From contig JAZBPA010000062.1 in the NCBI GenBank assembly GCA_036351435.1, positions 1-22,823 of the forward strand: DNA of 22,823 nucleotides, in the 5' to 3' direction. This stretch comes from JAAUQA01 sp036351435 (GTDB lineage Bacteria; Pseudomonadota; Gammaproteobacteria; Competibacterales; Competibacteraceae). Of this stretch, positions 6,743 to 15,324 are shown one piece after another. Under the pieces are notes generated by a model that was given only the letters and a program-made list of their open reading frames with translations, ran no database searches and was not told where the DNA came from. The first letter of the stretch is position 1. Each line of letters begins with the position of its first letter. Both the position numbers and the translations under genes were made by a program.

Positions 6743-8404
6743 TTGGAAAAAAACTGGTTAGAACGCTATCCGGCTGGAGTACCCGCCGAAATTGACCCCG
6801 ACCAACACCAATCACTAATCGAAATATTCGAGGCAAGCTGTAAAAAATACAGTGAACTCAGCGCCTTTGCCAACTTGGGTTATGCGATGACCTTCGCCGA
6901 GTTGGATACCAAAAGTCGGGATTTCGCCGCCTATCTACAAAAAAACTTAGGGCTGAAGAAAGGCGACCGTGTCGCAATCATGATGCCTAACCTGCTGCAA
7001 TACCCGGTCGCCTTGTTCGGCATTCTGCGTGCCGGACTGATCGTGGTCAACGTTAATCCACTCTACACCCCACGCGAACTCGAACATCAGCTCAATGACT
7101 CGGGTGCGGAAACCATTGTGATCATCGCCAACTTCGCGCATGTATTGGCCGAAGTCGTACAAAAAACCCCAACCAAGAATATCATCGTCACTGAACTCGC
7201 TGATTTGTTGCCGTTTCCCAAGGCGCTATTAGTCAACCTGGTTGTCAAATACGTCAAGAAGATGGTGCCGGCTTATACCTTGCCGGGCGCTGTGAAATTC
7301 AATACCGCCCTGAGCGCCGGTCATGGGCAATCCCTCGACCCCGTCTCCGTCAACGGCGCAGATCTGGCTTTTCTTCAATACACCGGCGGTACCACCGGAG
7401 TGGCCAAAGGTGCCATGCTCACCCACCGCAATATGGTCGCCAATGTGTTACAGACTTCGGCCTATATGGACTCGGTTATCGAAGAAGGCAAGGAAATCGT
7501 GATTACTCCGTTGCCGCTCTATCACATTTTCTGTTTGACCGTGAATTGCATTACCTTCATGCAGTCCGGTTGCTTGAATGTGCTGATCACCAATCCGCGC
7601 GATATCCCCGGCTTTGTGAAGGAATTACAAAAGCTCGGCAAGTTCACCTTCATTACCGGCGTCAACACCTTGTTCAATGGATTGATCAATAACCCAGAAT
7701 TTGCCAAGCTCGATTTCTCCGCGCTCAAGTACGGTGTCGGCGGCGGTATGGCGGTGCAGAAAGCAGTCGCTGATAAATGGCATAGCATGACCGGTGTGCA
7801 CCTGTTGGAAGGTTATGGTCTCACTGAAACTTCTCCGGTAGTCTGTATCAACCCCACCGATCTTAAAGAATATAGCGGTAGCATCGGCCTGCCTGTGCCT
7901 TCTACCGACATCTCTTTGCGCGATGACGACGGTAATGAAGTGCCGATGGGTGAACCGGGCGAACTGTGCGTGAAAGGACCGCAGGTCATGCTCGGATATT
8001 GGCAACGTCCTGAGGAAACTGCCAAAACCATGACCGAAGACGGCTGGTTGAGTACCGGCGATGTCGCGACTATTGACGAACAAGGCTTCGTGCGTATTGT
8101 TGATCGCAAGAAGGATATGATCCTGGTCTCCGGTTTCAATGTTTATCCGAATGAGATTGAAAATGTGGTTGCCATGCATCCGGCAGTTCTTGAAGTCGCC
8201 TGCATCGGGGTACCGGATGAAAAATCCGGAGAAGCGGTCAAAGTGTTCATTGTAACCAAACCCGATTCTGAGTTGAGTGAGGCGGATATCCACGAATACT
8301 GCAAAAAGGAATTGACGGGTTATAAAATCCCCAGACATGTAGAATTCCGTGAAGAACTACCGAAAACGAACGTCGGTAAGATTCTGCGGCGCGAACTGCG
8401 TTAA
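6743..8404 (+). CDS. fadD: Long-chain fatty acid-CoA ligase FadD
   Basis: A 553-residue acyl-CoA synthetase that is very like E. coli FadD along its whole length. It activates long-chain fatty acids with ATP and CoA at the inner membrane, for beta-oxidation or lipid use. Motifs: N-terminal NWLERYPAGVPAEIDPDQHQ; P-loop YTGGTTGVAKGAM (from about residue 213); ITPLPLYHIF; LLEGYGLTETSP; the FadD signature in DGWLSTGDVATIDEQGF; DRKKDMILVSGFNVYPNEIE; and the C-terminal catalytic lysine region in TNVGKILRREL. The start is TTG at 6743: AGGAGA lies seven bases upstream and the N-terminus then matches FadD; an upstream in-frame ATG would add 36 unrelated residues. A strong terminator follows, so it is a single-gene unit. 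Confidence 0.96.
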   Translation: MEKNWLERYPAGVPAEIDPDQHQSLIEIFEASCKKYSELSAFANLGYAMTFAELDTKSRDFAAYLQKNLGLKKGDRVAIMMPNLLQYPVALFGILRAGLIVVNVNPLYTPRELEHQLNDSGAETIVIIANFAHVLAEVVQKTPTKNIIVTELADLLPFPKALLVNLVVKYVKKMVPAYTLPGAVKFNTALSAGHGQSLDPVSVNGADLAFLQYTGGTTGVAKGAMLTHRNMVANVLQTSAYMDSVIEEGKEIVITPLPLYHIFCLTVNCITFMQSGCLNVLITNPRDIPGFVKELQKLGKFTFITGVNTLFNGLINNPEFAKLDFSALKYGVGGGMAVQKAVADKWHSMTGVHLLEGYGLTETSPVVCINPTDLKEYSGSIGLPVPSTDISLRDDDGNEVPMGEPGELCVKGPQVMLGYWQRPEETAKTMTEDGWLSTGDVATIDEQGFVRIVDRKKDMILVSGFNVYPNEIENVVAMHPAVLEVACIGVPDEKSGEAVKVFIVTKPDSELSEADIHEYCKKELTGYKIPRHVEFREELPKTNVGKILRRELR

Positions 8405-8424
8405 CCTGAGCTCATCCTCTCTAT

Positions 8425-8456
8425 AAACAAGGGAGGTTAGACCTCCCTTGTTTTTT
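8425..8456 (+). terminator. Strong rho-independent terminator after fadD
   Basis: ACAAGGGAGGT and ACCTCCCTTGT pair perfectly around a TAG loop, followed by a run of T to 8456. It starts about 20 bases after the fadD stop. The A-run before the stem also makes it potentially bidirectional. Confidence 0.93.
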
Positions 8457-8475
8457 GCTTCGACAAATAGCGCCA

Positions 8476-9210
8476 ATGAGTAAAGAAAAACAACCTAGAA
8501 AAGACCATGCTGAAAACCTGCGTTTTCAACTAGAGCGTAACCAGCAACTGCAACGCCGTTGGGAGAGTGAATTCGATCAAGCGTCACAATGGTTACTGCG
8601 CAACTGGCAAACAGCACGCCTCCGCCAAACCCATGCCGATTTACTCCAGAATCCCCGCTACTGCCCAGCTGTAGAGTTTTTTTTACACGAACTGTATGGC
8701 GATCGGGATTTCAGCCGCCGCGATCATGATATTGAGCGTGCTTATCCGATTATCGTACGAACCATGCCGGCCGGCGCGCTGCATTCGGTGGTTATGGCCA
8801 TTGAGTTGAACGTCTTGTCGCATGAATTAGATGCCGACCTGCTGCGGGTGTTAATTGACGAATTTGCCATCACCGATCAGATCAGCGAAGACACCTATCT
8901 TCGCGCTTATCGGCATTGCGACAATTATGAACAACGGCTGCGGCAAATCAACCTGATCGGTATTCTAGGCCAAGACCTAGAGCTAATCGTGGCTAAACCG
9001 CTGATTTATACTGCGTTACGCGTAGCCAAGGGCCCTGCTCATCTCGCAGGATTCGGTCAGCTACAGCAATTCATAGAAACCGGGTTTAACGCCTTCCGCA
9101 AAATGGGAAAAGCCGACACGTTTTTGGAAGCAATTACCCAGCGAGAGTTAAAAATCCTTGAGCGCATTTATAATCAGCATCCTCATCCGCTGGACTTAAC
9201 CAAGGACTGA
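8476..9210 (+). CDS. FFLEELY-motif conserved protein
   Basis: A 244-residue, mostly helical soluble protein with no signal peptide. The segment VEFFLHELYGDRDFSRRD matches the hallmark of the gammaproteobacterial FFLEELY-motif family, whose function is not known. Other recognisable blocks are YPIIVRTMPAGALHSVVMAIELNVLSHELD and a C-terminal IETGFNAFRKMG. The ATG at 8476 is preferred over a TTG at 8455 that lies inside the terminator T-run, although no clear ribosome binding site is seen. It converges, with a 22-base gap, on a PHA-granule-region protein gene. That pairing suggests, but does not prove, a related role. Confidence 0.8.
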   Translation: MSKEKQPRKDHAENLRFQLERNQQLQRRWESEFDQASQWLLRNWQTARLRQTHADLLQNPRYCPAVEFFLHELYGDRDFSRRDHDIERAYPIIVRTMPAGALHSVVMAIELNVLSHELDADLLRVLIDEFAITDQISEDTYLRAYRHCDNYEQRLRQINLIGILGQDLELIVAKPLIYTALRVAKGPAHLAGFGQLQQFIETGFNAFRKMGKADTFLEAITQRELKILERIYNQHPHPLDLTKD

Positions 9211-9232
9211 GGTGATTTGCGGAACGGGACAT

Positions 9233-9514
9233 TCAAGCCTCTTCGGTTAAATCGTCTAGATAATCGTGAATGGCCTGTTCAAAACGCGCTTTAAGCGGCA
9301 ACAACAACAACCCTAAGCGAGCACTGATGTGAATGCTGTCGGACGTAATATCCATGCGGCCATTCACACCGGAACGTTTGAAAAATAAGGTGTCACCGTC
9401 CCAGTAATGGTGCAGTGAAAACCGGTTATCAAGATCGGTGGCGACGTTCTCCGCCAGGTCTCTTATCTTGGCGCGACTCAGCGTATGCTGGCGACGGATG
9501 TTGATATGGGACAT
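9233..9514 (-). CDS. Polyhydroxyalkanoic acid system family protein
   Basis: A 93-residue protein (MSHINIRRQHTLSRAKIRDLAENVATDL at its start) resembling the small family found near PHA synthesis genes (PHA_gran_rgn type). Typical features are the helical N-terminus, HHYWDGDTLFFKRSGVNGR, the strand motif MDITSDSIHISARLGLLLLPLK and a C-terminal helix with RFEQAIHDYLDDL. The biochemical role is unknown; some members also occur in organisms without PHA. No signal peptide is present. It stands alone here, convergent with the FFLEELY gene, with no phaC nearby. The start ATG is preceded by a modest TGGAT. Confidence 0.82.
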   Translation of the reverse strand: MSHINIRRQHTLSRAKIRDLAENVATDLDNRFSLHHYWDGDTLFFKRSGVNGRMDITSDSIHISARLGLLLLPLKARFEQAIHDYLDDLTEEA

Positions 9515-9602
9515 TAATCATCAATCCAGTTATGGTCGCCCTCCCTGCAGGAGAGCATACTGTGCATTACCTTTACCAGGGCACTTAACCGCTCTGCCCC
9601 AC

Positions 9603-10529
9603 TCACAGGTCTGTCACATCTGGATAAGCATAGTTGAGCGGTACGCTATCTGTTGACACAGTAATATTCAAAATGTCATCGGCAGACTGCTGGGACCGTT
9701 TTCCCGGTAACCAAGTCGAGGAGCTCGTGGGTAGCTGCGAACCCAACGTTGCAAAATCGAATAAGCGGGTGTCGGCCAGATGTGACGGTGCAACATTTTG
9801 GATACTGGCAAAAATCGTTTCCAAACGCCCTGGTTGGGTTTTTTCCCAGGACTGCAATAAAGTTTTCATGGCCTTGCGCTGTAGATTGTCCTGCGAACCG
9901 CACAGATTGCAGGGAATGATGGGGAATTGTCGCTGTGTAGCATAGCTTTCGATATCGGTCTCTTTGCAATACGCCAGAGGGCGGATGACTACATGACGAC
10001 CGTCTTCGCTTAATAGTTTAGGGGGCATGGTCTGCAGCCGGCCACCGTAGAACATGTTCAAAAACAAGGTTTCGAGAATATCGTCGCGGTGATGGCCTAA
10101 GGCAATTTTGGTCATCCCATGCGCTTCGGCAAAACTATATAAGATGCCTCGCCGCAGTCGGGAACACAGACTACAGGTGGTTTTACCCTCGGGAATGATT
10201 TGTTTGACGACCCCATAAGTATCTTGTTCGACGACATGGAACGCGACACCCTGTGCCCGCAGATAATTGGGTAACACCTCGGCGGGAAATCCCGGTTGTT
10301 TTTGATCTAAATTGACCGCGATCAGCTCGAAATTCACCGGTGCGCTGCGCTGCAGATTGCGCAGTATATCCAGTAAAGTATAAGAATCCTTGCCTCCTGA
10401 TAGACATACCATGATCCTATCGCCTTCCTCAATCATGTTGAAATCTTGGATGGCGCGACCCACGTTACGGCGCAATCGCTTCTGCAACTTGTTGTAATTC
10501 ACTTGTTGCTTTTTGGCCAGCACTGGCAT
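9603..10529 (-). CDS. ttcA: tRNA 2-thiocytidine biosynthesis protein TtcA
   Basis: A 308-residue PP-loop ATPase of the TtcA family, which thiolates cytidine 32 in certain tRNAs using an iron-sulfur cluster. The ATP loop is SGGKDS (44-49). Cysteine pairs CSLC (119, 122) and CNLC (207, 210) supply the cluster ligands. Other conserved blocks are NYNKLQKRLRRNVGRAI, RRGILYSFAEAHGMTKIALGHHRDD, and FLNMFYGGRLQTMPPKLLSEDG. Length fits the family (E. coli 311). GGGGAGAG lies ten bases before the ATG. It is divergent from the aminotransferase gene, with only 42 bases between starts. Confidence 0.96.
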   Translation of the reverse strand: MPVLAKKQQVNYNKLQKRLRRNVGRAIQDFNMIEEGDRIMVCLSGGKDSYTLLDILRNLQRSAPVNFELIAVNLDQKQPGFPAEVLPNYLRAQGVAFHVVEQDTYGVVKQIIPEGKTTCSLCSRLRRGILYSFAEAHGMTKIALGHHRDDILETLFLNMFYGGRLQTMPPKLLSEDGRHVVIRPLAYCKETDIESYATQRQFPIIPCNLCGSQDNLQRKAMKTLLQSWEKTQPGRLETIFASIQNVAPSHLADTRLFDFATLGSQLPTSSSTWLPGKRSQQSADDILNITVSTDSVPLNYAYPDVTDL

Positions 10530-10571
10530 GATAGTGACACTCTCCCCGAAAACACGTTGTTAGGATCTGTT

Positions 10572-11795
10572 ATGAATCCACCTGTCCCGCTGACTCGTGA
10601 ACTGTATGACGAAGTCATGGTACCTAATTACGCCCCTGCCGCGATGATTCCAGTCCGTGGCCAAGGGTCCCGCTTATGGGACCAAACTGGTGCTGATTAT
10701 ATCGATTTTGCCGGCGGGATTGCGGTAAGTTGTCTTGGGCATGCGCATCCTAAGCTCGTCGCAGCCCTGCAAATGCAAGCAACCCAGCTCTGGCATGTCA
10801 GCAACTGGCTGACCAACGAACCGGCGTTGCGATTAGCGTGGAAATTATGCCAAGCGACGTTTGCCGACAAGGTCTTTTTCGCCAATTCAGGGGCCGAAGC
10901 CAACGAAGCCGCATTGAAACTGGCCCGCAAATTCGCTGCCGACCACTACGGTGCCAAAAAGCAAGAAATCATTGCGTTTACTCAATCCTTTCACGGTCGC
11001 ACCCTGTTTACCGTGACCGTTGGGGGGCAACCCAAGTACACCGAAGGTTTCGAACCACTGCCCGGTGGGATCACGCATCTACCATACAATGATCTCGCTA
11101 CGCTGGAGCAGGCTATTTCCGACCAGACCTGTGCCGTCATTATCGAGCCCATCCTTGGAGAAGGCGGAGTTATTTGTGCCACTGCGGAATTTTTGCAGGG
11201 GGTCCGCGAGTTATGTACTCGCCATAATGCCGTATTAATTTTCGATGAAGTCCAGACAGGTATCGGGCGCACCGGTCATCTTTACGCTTACATGAGCAGT
11301 GGCGTGACTCCAGATATCTTAACCAGCGCAAAAGGTCTGGGGGGAGGTTTTCCTATCGGGGCATTATTGACGACCACCGCCATTGCCGACAGTTTCAGCG
11401 TCGGCACTCATGGTTCAACCTATGGCGGTAATCCGCTCGCTTGCGCAGTAGCCGAAGCGGTCATTGACACGGTCAACGATCCCACTGTGTTGCTAGGCGT
11501 GCGGAATAAACAGCAGCTATTCACCGACAGCTTGCAGGCTATTGCTGAAAGCTATCCACTATTCGCCGAGATTCGCGGGCAAGGGTTACTGCTGGGTTGT
11601 GTTTTGCGAGAAGCTTGGCGAGGCCGCGCCATGGACATTGTTAAAGCTGCCGAACGGCAGGGCTTGCTGGTGCTTGCAGCCGGTCCCGATGTGGTGAGGT
11701 TGGCTCCTGCGCTGATTATTCCTGATGATGTGATTGAGGAAGGCTTGCAGCGCTTTGCCCAAGCACTCACACAACTCACCGAGTCGGCAAACTGA
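10572..11795 (+). CDS. astC: AstC/ArgD-type acetylornithine/succinylornithine aminotransferase
   Basis: A 407-residue class III PLP aminotransferase. It transfers the delta-amino group of N2-succinyl- or N2-acetylornithine to 2-oxoglutarate, in arginine catabolism (AST pathway) or biosynthesis. It resembles E. coli AstC closely: MIPVRGQGSRLWDQTGADYIDFAGG, FFANSGAEANEAALKLARKFA, SFHGRTLFTVTVGGQPKY, IEPILGEGGV, LIFDEVQTGIGRTG, and the PLP lysine Lys254 in SAKGLGGGFPIGA. The ATG at 10572 is chosen because AGGAT lies five bases upstream and the N-terminus matches the family; further upstream the frame overlaps ttcA. No astA, astB, astD or astE is adjacent, so it may serve arginine synthesis as ArgD; the symbol is by similarity. 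Confidence 0.88.
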   Translation: MNPPVPLTRELYDEVMVPNYAPAAMIPVRGQGSRLWDQTGADYIDFAGGIAVSCLGHAHPKLVAALQMQATQLWHVSNWLTNEPALRLAWKLCQATFADKVFFANSGAEANEAALKLARKFAADHYGAKKQEIIAFTQSFHGRTLFTVTVGGQPKYTEGFEPLPGGITHLPYNDLATLEQAISDQTCAVIIEPILGEGGVICATAEFLQGVRELCTRHNAVLIFDEVQTGIGRTGHLYAYMSSGVTPDILTSAKGLGGGFPIGALLTTTAIADSFSVGTHGSTYGGNPLACAVAEAVIDTVNDPTVLLGVRNKQQLFTDSLQAIAESYPLFAEIRGQGLLLGCVLREAWRGRAMDIVKAAERQGLLVLAAGPDVVRLAPALIIPDDVIEEGLQRFAQALTQLTESAN

Positions 11796-11899
11796 ACCAA
11801 TGGCCTAGCGTTAACCGTGCTATTATTAGCGCTAAGACAGCCCCCGGCGGTAAATACTCTGCGGGCTACCATTGAAACATGCTCAGGGCAACCACGCTT

Positions 11900-12118
11900 A
11901 TGACCCCACCGCTGGATGAGGACACCCTCGAAGCTTACCAAACAAGGCTCGGTGAATTACGGACTGAGCACCGAGACTTGGATGATGTCATCACCCGCTT
12001 GACCCAAGACGCTTATGTAGATCAACTGCAGCTGCGCCGCTTAAAAAAGCGCAAGCTCTGGTTGAAAGACATGATCGCTCGCTTGGAAAGCAAGCTTATT
12101 CCCGATCTTGACGCTTAA
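11900..12118 (+). CDS. DUF465 (YdcH-like) small coiled-coil protein
   Basis: A 72-residue helical protein. The C-terminal block LKKRKLWLKDMIARLES matches the DUF465/YdcH family (short proteins with LKKEKLxLKD-like ends), whose role is unknown. The ATG at 11900 is preferred to one at 11879: AGGG precedes it by 11 bases, whereas the earlier one has no ribosome binding site, but the choice is not firm. The first half is acidic and charged. It lies 104 bases after the aminotransferase on the same strand and converges on the phasin gene. Confidence 0.78.
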   Translation: MTPPLDEDTLEAYQTRLGELRTEHRDLDDVITRLTQDAYVDQLQLRRLKKRKLWLKDMIARLESKLIPDLDA

Positions 12119-12193
12119 CCTGCTACCTACCCATACTCCCTAGGTACAGCATCCCTTCAACAGCCGGCTTCAGGAGAGAACGCTTGCCTGTAG

Positions 12194-12859
12194 CTATAGC
12201 TGCTCTTGATATTTTTTGGCGTGCAAGGCTTTGGCTTGTTCTACCCAACGATCACGAGAAATCCGGCCAGCCGAATGAATAACCTCGTTTTCTACCCGCT
12301 CAATATCAGCCTTACTCCATAGCGCAACTTGACGGTAATTCACAATACCTTCGGCGTATAGTTTGCCGGCCAGGGTCGGGCCAATACCGGATATCTGTTG
12401 CAAATCGTCTGTTTCGCTTGACAGAATCTCTGACTGAGCCGTTTCGCTGTTGATCAAGGTTTTCACGCTCTCGTTGAGCACCTCAAGGCGTTTAGCTATG
12501 GCATGAAAATCATCGCTGGTGGGAATGCCCAAGCGTTTTAGTACCCGAGACACCCGATCTTCAAAAATTTGCTCCAGATTATCAACGGTATCAGCTGCTT
12601 TGTTTCTCACCTCGCCCACTTTTTCTTTTAAATCATCCACCATCTCTTCGGCCATTTTTTGGGTTTGATCCTTCATTTTCCCGCCTTCTTCAGCAAGGGA
12701 ATTCAACAGCTTACTGCCTTCTACATGTACTTTGTCAACGGCTTCCTGGGCTCTTTCGACGGCTTCCTGGGCTCTTTCCAGCGCAGCTTTACCGGCTGCT
12801 GCGAATTGATCGGCGGCGGCTTCCAGCGGTTGTTTTGGGGCGGATTGTTTTTTTGCCAC
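12194..12859 (-). CDS. Phasin (PHA granule-associated) with C-terminal helix-hairpin-helix domain
   Basis: A 221-residue protein starting with GTG, with GGAGAG six bases upstream. Residues about 10-135 are a long amphipathic helix typical of PhaI/PhaF-type phasins, including the family signature FEDRVSRVLKRLGIPTSDD (99-117). Phasins coat polyhydroxyalkanoate granules. Residues 150-195 form a helix-hairpin-helix (HhH) unit: DDLQQISGIGPTLAGKLYAEG followed by a second helix pair with GRISRDRWVEQAK. HhH motifs usually bind DNA non-specifically, so this might tether granules to the nucleoid, as the AAKP-rich tail of Pseudomonas PhaF does; that is inference. A tandem heptad AQEAVER/AQEAVDK lies at 30-43. 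ptsP is upstream on the same strand. Confidence 0.83.
   Translation of the reverse strand: MAKKQSAPKQPLEAAADQFAAAGKAALERAQEAVERAQEAVDKVHVEGSKLLNSLAEEGGKMKDQTQKMAEEMVDDLKEKVGEVRNKAADTVDNLEQIFEDRVSRVLKRLGIPTSDDFHAIAKRLEVLNESVKTLINSETAQSEILSSETDDLQQISGIGPTLAGKLYAEGIVNYRQVALWSKADIERVENEVIHSAGRISRDRWVEQAKALHAKKYQEQL
12738..12779 (-). repeat. 21-base tandem duplication in the phasin coiled coil
   Basis: Two adjacent copies of a 21-base unit (12738-12758 and 12759-12779) differ only at the last position. In the protein they give two heptads, AQEAVER and AQEAVDK. Being exactly one heptad, the duplication extends the helix without changing frame. It may be a recent slippage event. Confidence 0.9.
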
Positions 12860-13033
12860 GGTAATCTCTCCAAATAAAACGGGTTGCAGGATTTTAAATT
12901 GCAGCGGGTCGTGTCGTTGTTGGCCAAATACTCAACGGACTTCGACTAATCCCCGCAACAAACAATATTTTAGGAGTGCGCCCTAGTATAAACATACTAA
13001 TCCAATCTTTTTTAATCTTGCAGGTTATTTCGG

Positions 13034-15298
13034 TTAATTGCCAATTCGTATCAACCCCCCTAATCCATACCCTTCCAGCACCGCATTGAGCCGCTCACGA
13101 ATAAGGCTAGTCTCTTCCATCACCATGACTTCGGCTAGTAACTCACGGGCGCGCTGATAAGGGATGGTGCGAATGACCCACTTAACTTTTAGTAGATTCC
13201 CTAAACTCATACTTAAATTATCCACGCCCATCGCTAATAGCAGTAACACAGCAGCTGGATCACCGGCCATTTCACCACACACACTGACCGGCCGTTCCAA
13301 CCTATGCACCCGTTCCACGACATGTTGGATAGCTTGTAAAACAGCCGGATGCAAACTGTCGTAGAGCTTGGCGACCCGATCATTGTTGCGATCCACTGCC
13401 AGCAAGTACTGAGTTAAATCGTTACTACCAATGGAAACAAAGTCAACGCGTTGGGCCAGCGCGTCGATCTGATAAACAGCGGCAGGTATTTCGACCATAA
13501 TGCCGACTTGAGGCATGACCACAGGCAAGCCATCTTCCAGCAATTCATGATGTGCGCTATGCAACATGGCCAGTGCGTCGGTTAATTCGTTGACCGCCGT
13601 AATCATGGGAAACAAAATAGACAGATTGGTATATTCCGCACCCGCCCGCAATATGGCCCTTAATTGGGTCTTAAAAATATCCGGCTGATCCAAACTGACG
13701 CGAATTCCCCGCCAACCAAGAAAAGGATTTTGTTCCTCAATAGGGAAATAAGGCAGCGGCTTATCGCCACCGACATCTAAGGTGCGCAACATAACCGGAC
13801 GAGGCGCCATAGCCTTCAAGATCCGCATATAGTTGGCCGTTTGTTCTTCCTCGCTGGGGAAAAAACTACGCAGACAAAAATGCAGCTCTGAACGGTATAA
13901 ACCAATTCCCTCAGCACCACTTTCCCGGGCAGCGGTAATATCAGCGAACAGTCCAGAATTGGCCATCAACTGCAAGCAGTGGCCGTCGGGTGTTTGCGCC
14001 GGTAAATCACGCAGTTCCTGCAGCCCAACCGAAAGCGCGGTTTCTTCTTCAGCCAACTTGAGATAATGCTGACGCAAGGTTGGGCTCGGTTGCACGCAGA
14101 CGCGCGCTGAATACCCGTCCACCACGACTTCCCGGCCATGCAAGCGACCCAAAGCCATGTCGCTAACGCCGAATACTGCGGGAATACCTAATCCTCTGGC
14201 CAATAGCGCAACATGAGAAGCACTCGTGCCATGCTTTGAGACTAAGCCGGCCAATTTTTCCGGCGGCACTTCCAAAAACTGCGAAACGCCGATTTCCTCA
14301 CCCATCAAAATAGTGCGTTCCGGATAGACGCGGGGCACGGCTTGTTCCTTTTGCAAGCGCCTGAGCAAGCGTTGCCCCAGATCACGAATATCGGCAGCGC
14401 GTCCCTGTAGATAGGGATCATCCATTTCTTCAAAACGATTGGCGTATTCGACAATGGTTGTGCGCAGCGCTCCTGGCGCCCAACTGCCTTCAGCGATACG
14501 ATCCAATGTGCCGTTAACCAAGCTATCACTGCCTAAGAGCAGCGCATACGCATCGAACAACGCCCGGTCACCAGCAGACAGTAGCGATTGCATGCGCCGG
14601 CCTAGGCGATCAATTTCCTGTAGTTCAGTGTCTACTGCCTTGCGGAATCGCAGTGCTTCTGCCTCGGTATCATGAATCGTTTTGTCCGGCACGGAATTAA
14701 GGTCGGTTTCCGGGAACACCACCATGGCCTCACCTATCCCTAGACCTTTAGCACTAGCAATACCTTCTAAAAATAAAGTGCCGGTTAACATATCCCTGTC
14801 CAACCGCCCCAAGGCTTGGCGTATCTCTGCCTGACTGAGAGAACCCGCTAGCTGGGCTGCCAACGTAACGATAAACGACTCTTCTTCTTGAGTGTATTTG
14901 CGCTCCAAGCGTTGTTGCACCACCAGCACGCCAAGTAACTTACGCCGGCGAATAATCGGCACACCTAAGAAACCGTGAAAGCAAGACTCTCCGGTGATGG
15001 GAACATAGTGGAAATAACTATGCATGGGTGCGTTTTGTACATTGACCGGTTCCGCACGGCTCGCCGCCAAGCCGACTAAGCCTTGACCGAACTTGAGGCG
15101 CACCTCGCCTACCGCTTCGGCACTCAAGCCGTCGGTTGCCACCAACACATGCTCATGACGCTCGTAGTCGGTCATATAAACCGAGCACACATCAGCTTGA
15201 ACGGCCGCTTTGACGCGCTTTACAATCAACGTCAACGCATCGTCCAAATCGCGCGTCGAATCAACCTCCTGCACAATACGCCGCAAGAGATGCAACAT
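13034..15298 (-). CDS. ptsP: PtsP, EI-Ntr of the nitrogen phosphotransferase system
   Basis: A 754-residue GAF-domain enzyme I. It takes phosphate from phosphoenolpyruvate and passes it to NPr and IIA-Ntr, a regulatory chain. The GAF domain is about 1-165 (CSVYMTDYERHEHVLVATDGL, FLGVPIIRRRKLLGVLVVQQ). The phospho-histidine is His362 in TSASHVALLARGLGIPAVFG. The C-terminal PEP-binding barrel has VMLRTLDVGGDKPLPYF, ENPFLGWRGIR, FVSIGSNDLTQYLLAVDRNN and the cysteine signature VCGEMAGDP. The ATG at 15298 is preferred: GAGGAT lies six bases upstream and the N-terminus MLHLLRRIVQEV matches the family. It follows rppH after 26 bases, the same order as in E. coli. The genes ptsN and ptsO are not in the window. 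Confidence 0.96.
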   Translation of the reverse strand: MLHLLRRIVQEVDSTRDLDDALTLIVKRVKAAVQADVCSVYMTDYERHEHVLVATDGLSAEAVGEVRLKFGQGLVGLAASRAEPVNVQNAPMHSYFHYVPITGESCFHGFLGVPIIRRRKLLGVLVVQQRLERKYTQEEESFIVTLAAQLAGSLSQAEIRQALGRLDRDMLTGTLFLEGIASAKGLGIGEAMVVFPETDLNSVPDKTIHDTEAEALRFRKAVDTELQEIDRLGRRMQSLLSAGDRALFDAYALLLGSDSLVNGTLDRIAEGSWAPGALRTTIVEYANRFEEMDDPYLQGRAADIRDLGQRLLRRLQKEQAVPRVYPERTILMGEEIGVSQFLEVPPEKLAGLVSKHGTSASHVALLARGLGIPAVFGVSDMALGRLHGREVVVDGYSARVCVQPSPTLRQHYLKLAEEETALSVGLQELRDLPAQTPDGHCLQLMANSGLFADITAARESGAEGIGLYRSELHFCLRSFFPSEEEQTANYMRILKAMAPRPVMLRTLDVGGDKPLPYFPIEEQNPFLGWRGIRVSLDQPDIFKTQLRAILRAGAEYTNLSILFPMITAVNELTDALAMLHSAHHELLEDGLPVVMPQVGIMVEIPAAVYQIDALAQRVDFVSIGSNDLTQYLLAVDRNNDRVAKLYDSLHPAVLQAIQHVVERVHRLERPVSVCGEMAGDPAAVLLLLAMGVDNLSMSLGNLLKVKWVIRTIPYQRARELLAEVMVMEETSLIRERLNAVLEGYGLGGLIRIGN

Positions 15299-15324
15299 CA
15301 GGTTATCCTCACGGCTTAGCAAGC

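Noticed and set aside
7625..8338. Long open frame (237 codons) opposite fadD
   Set aside because: It is the antisense shadow of a highly conserved FadD region and has no recognisable domain or ribosome binding site.
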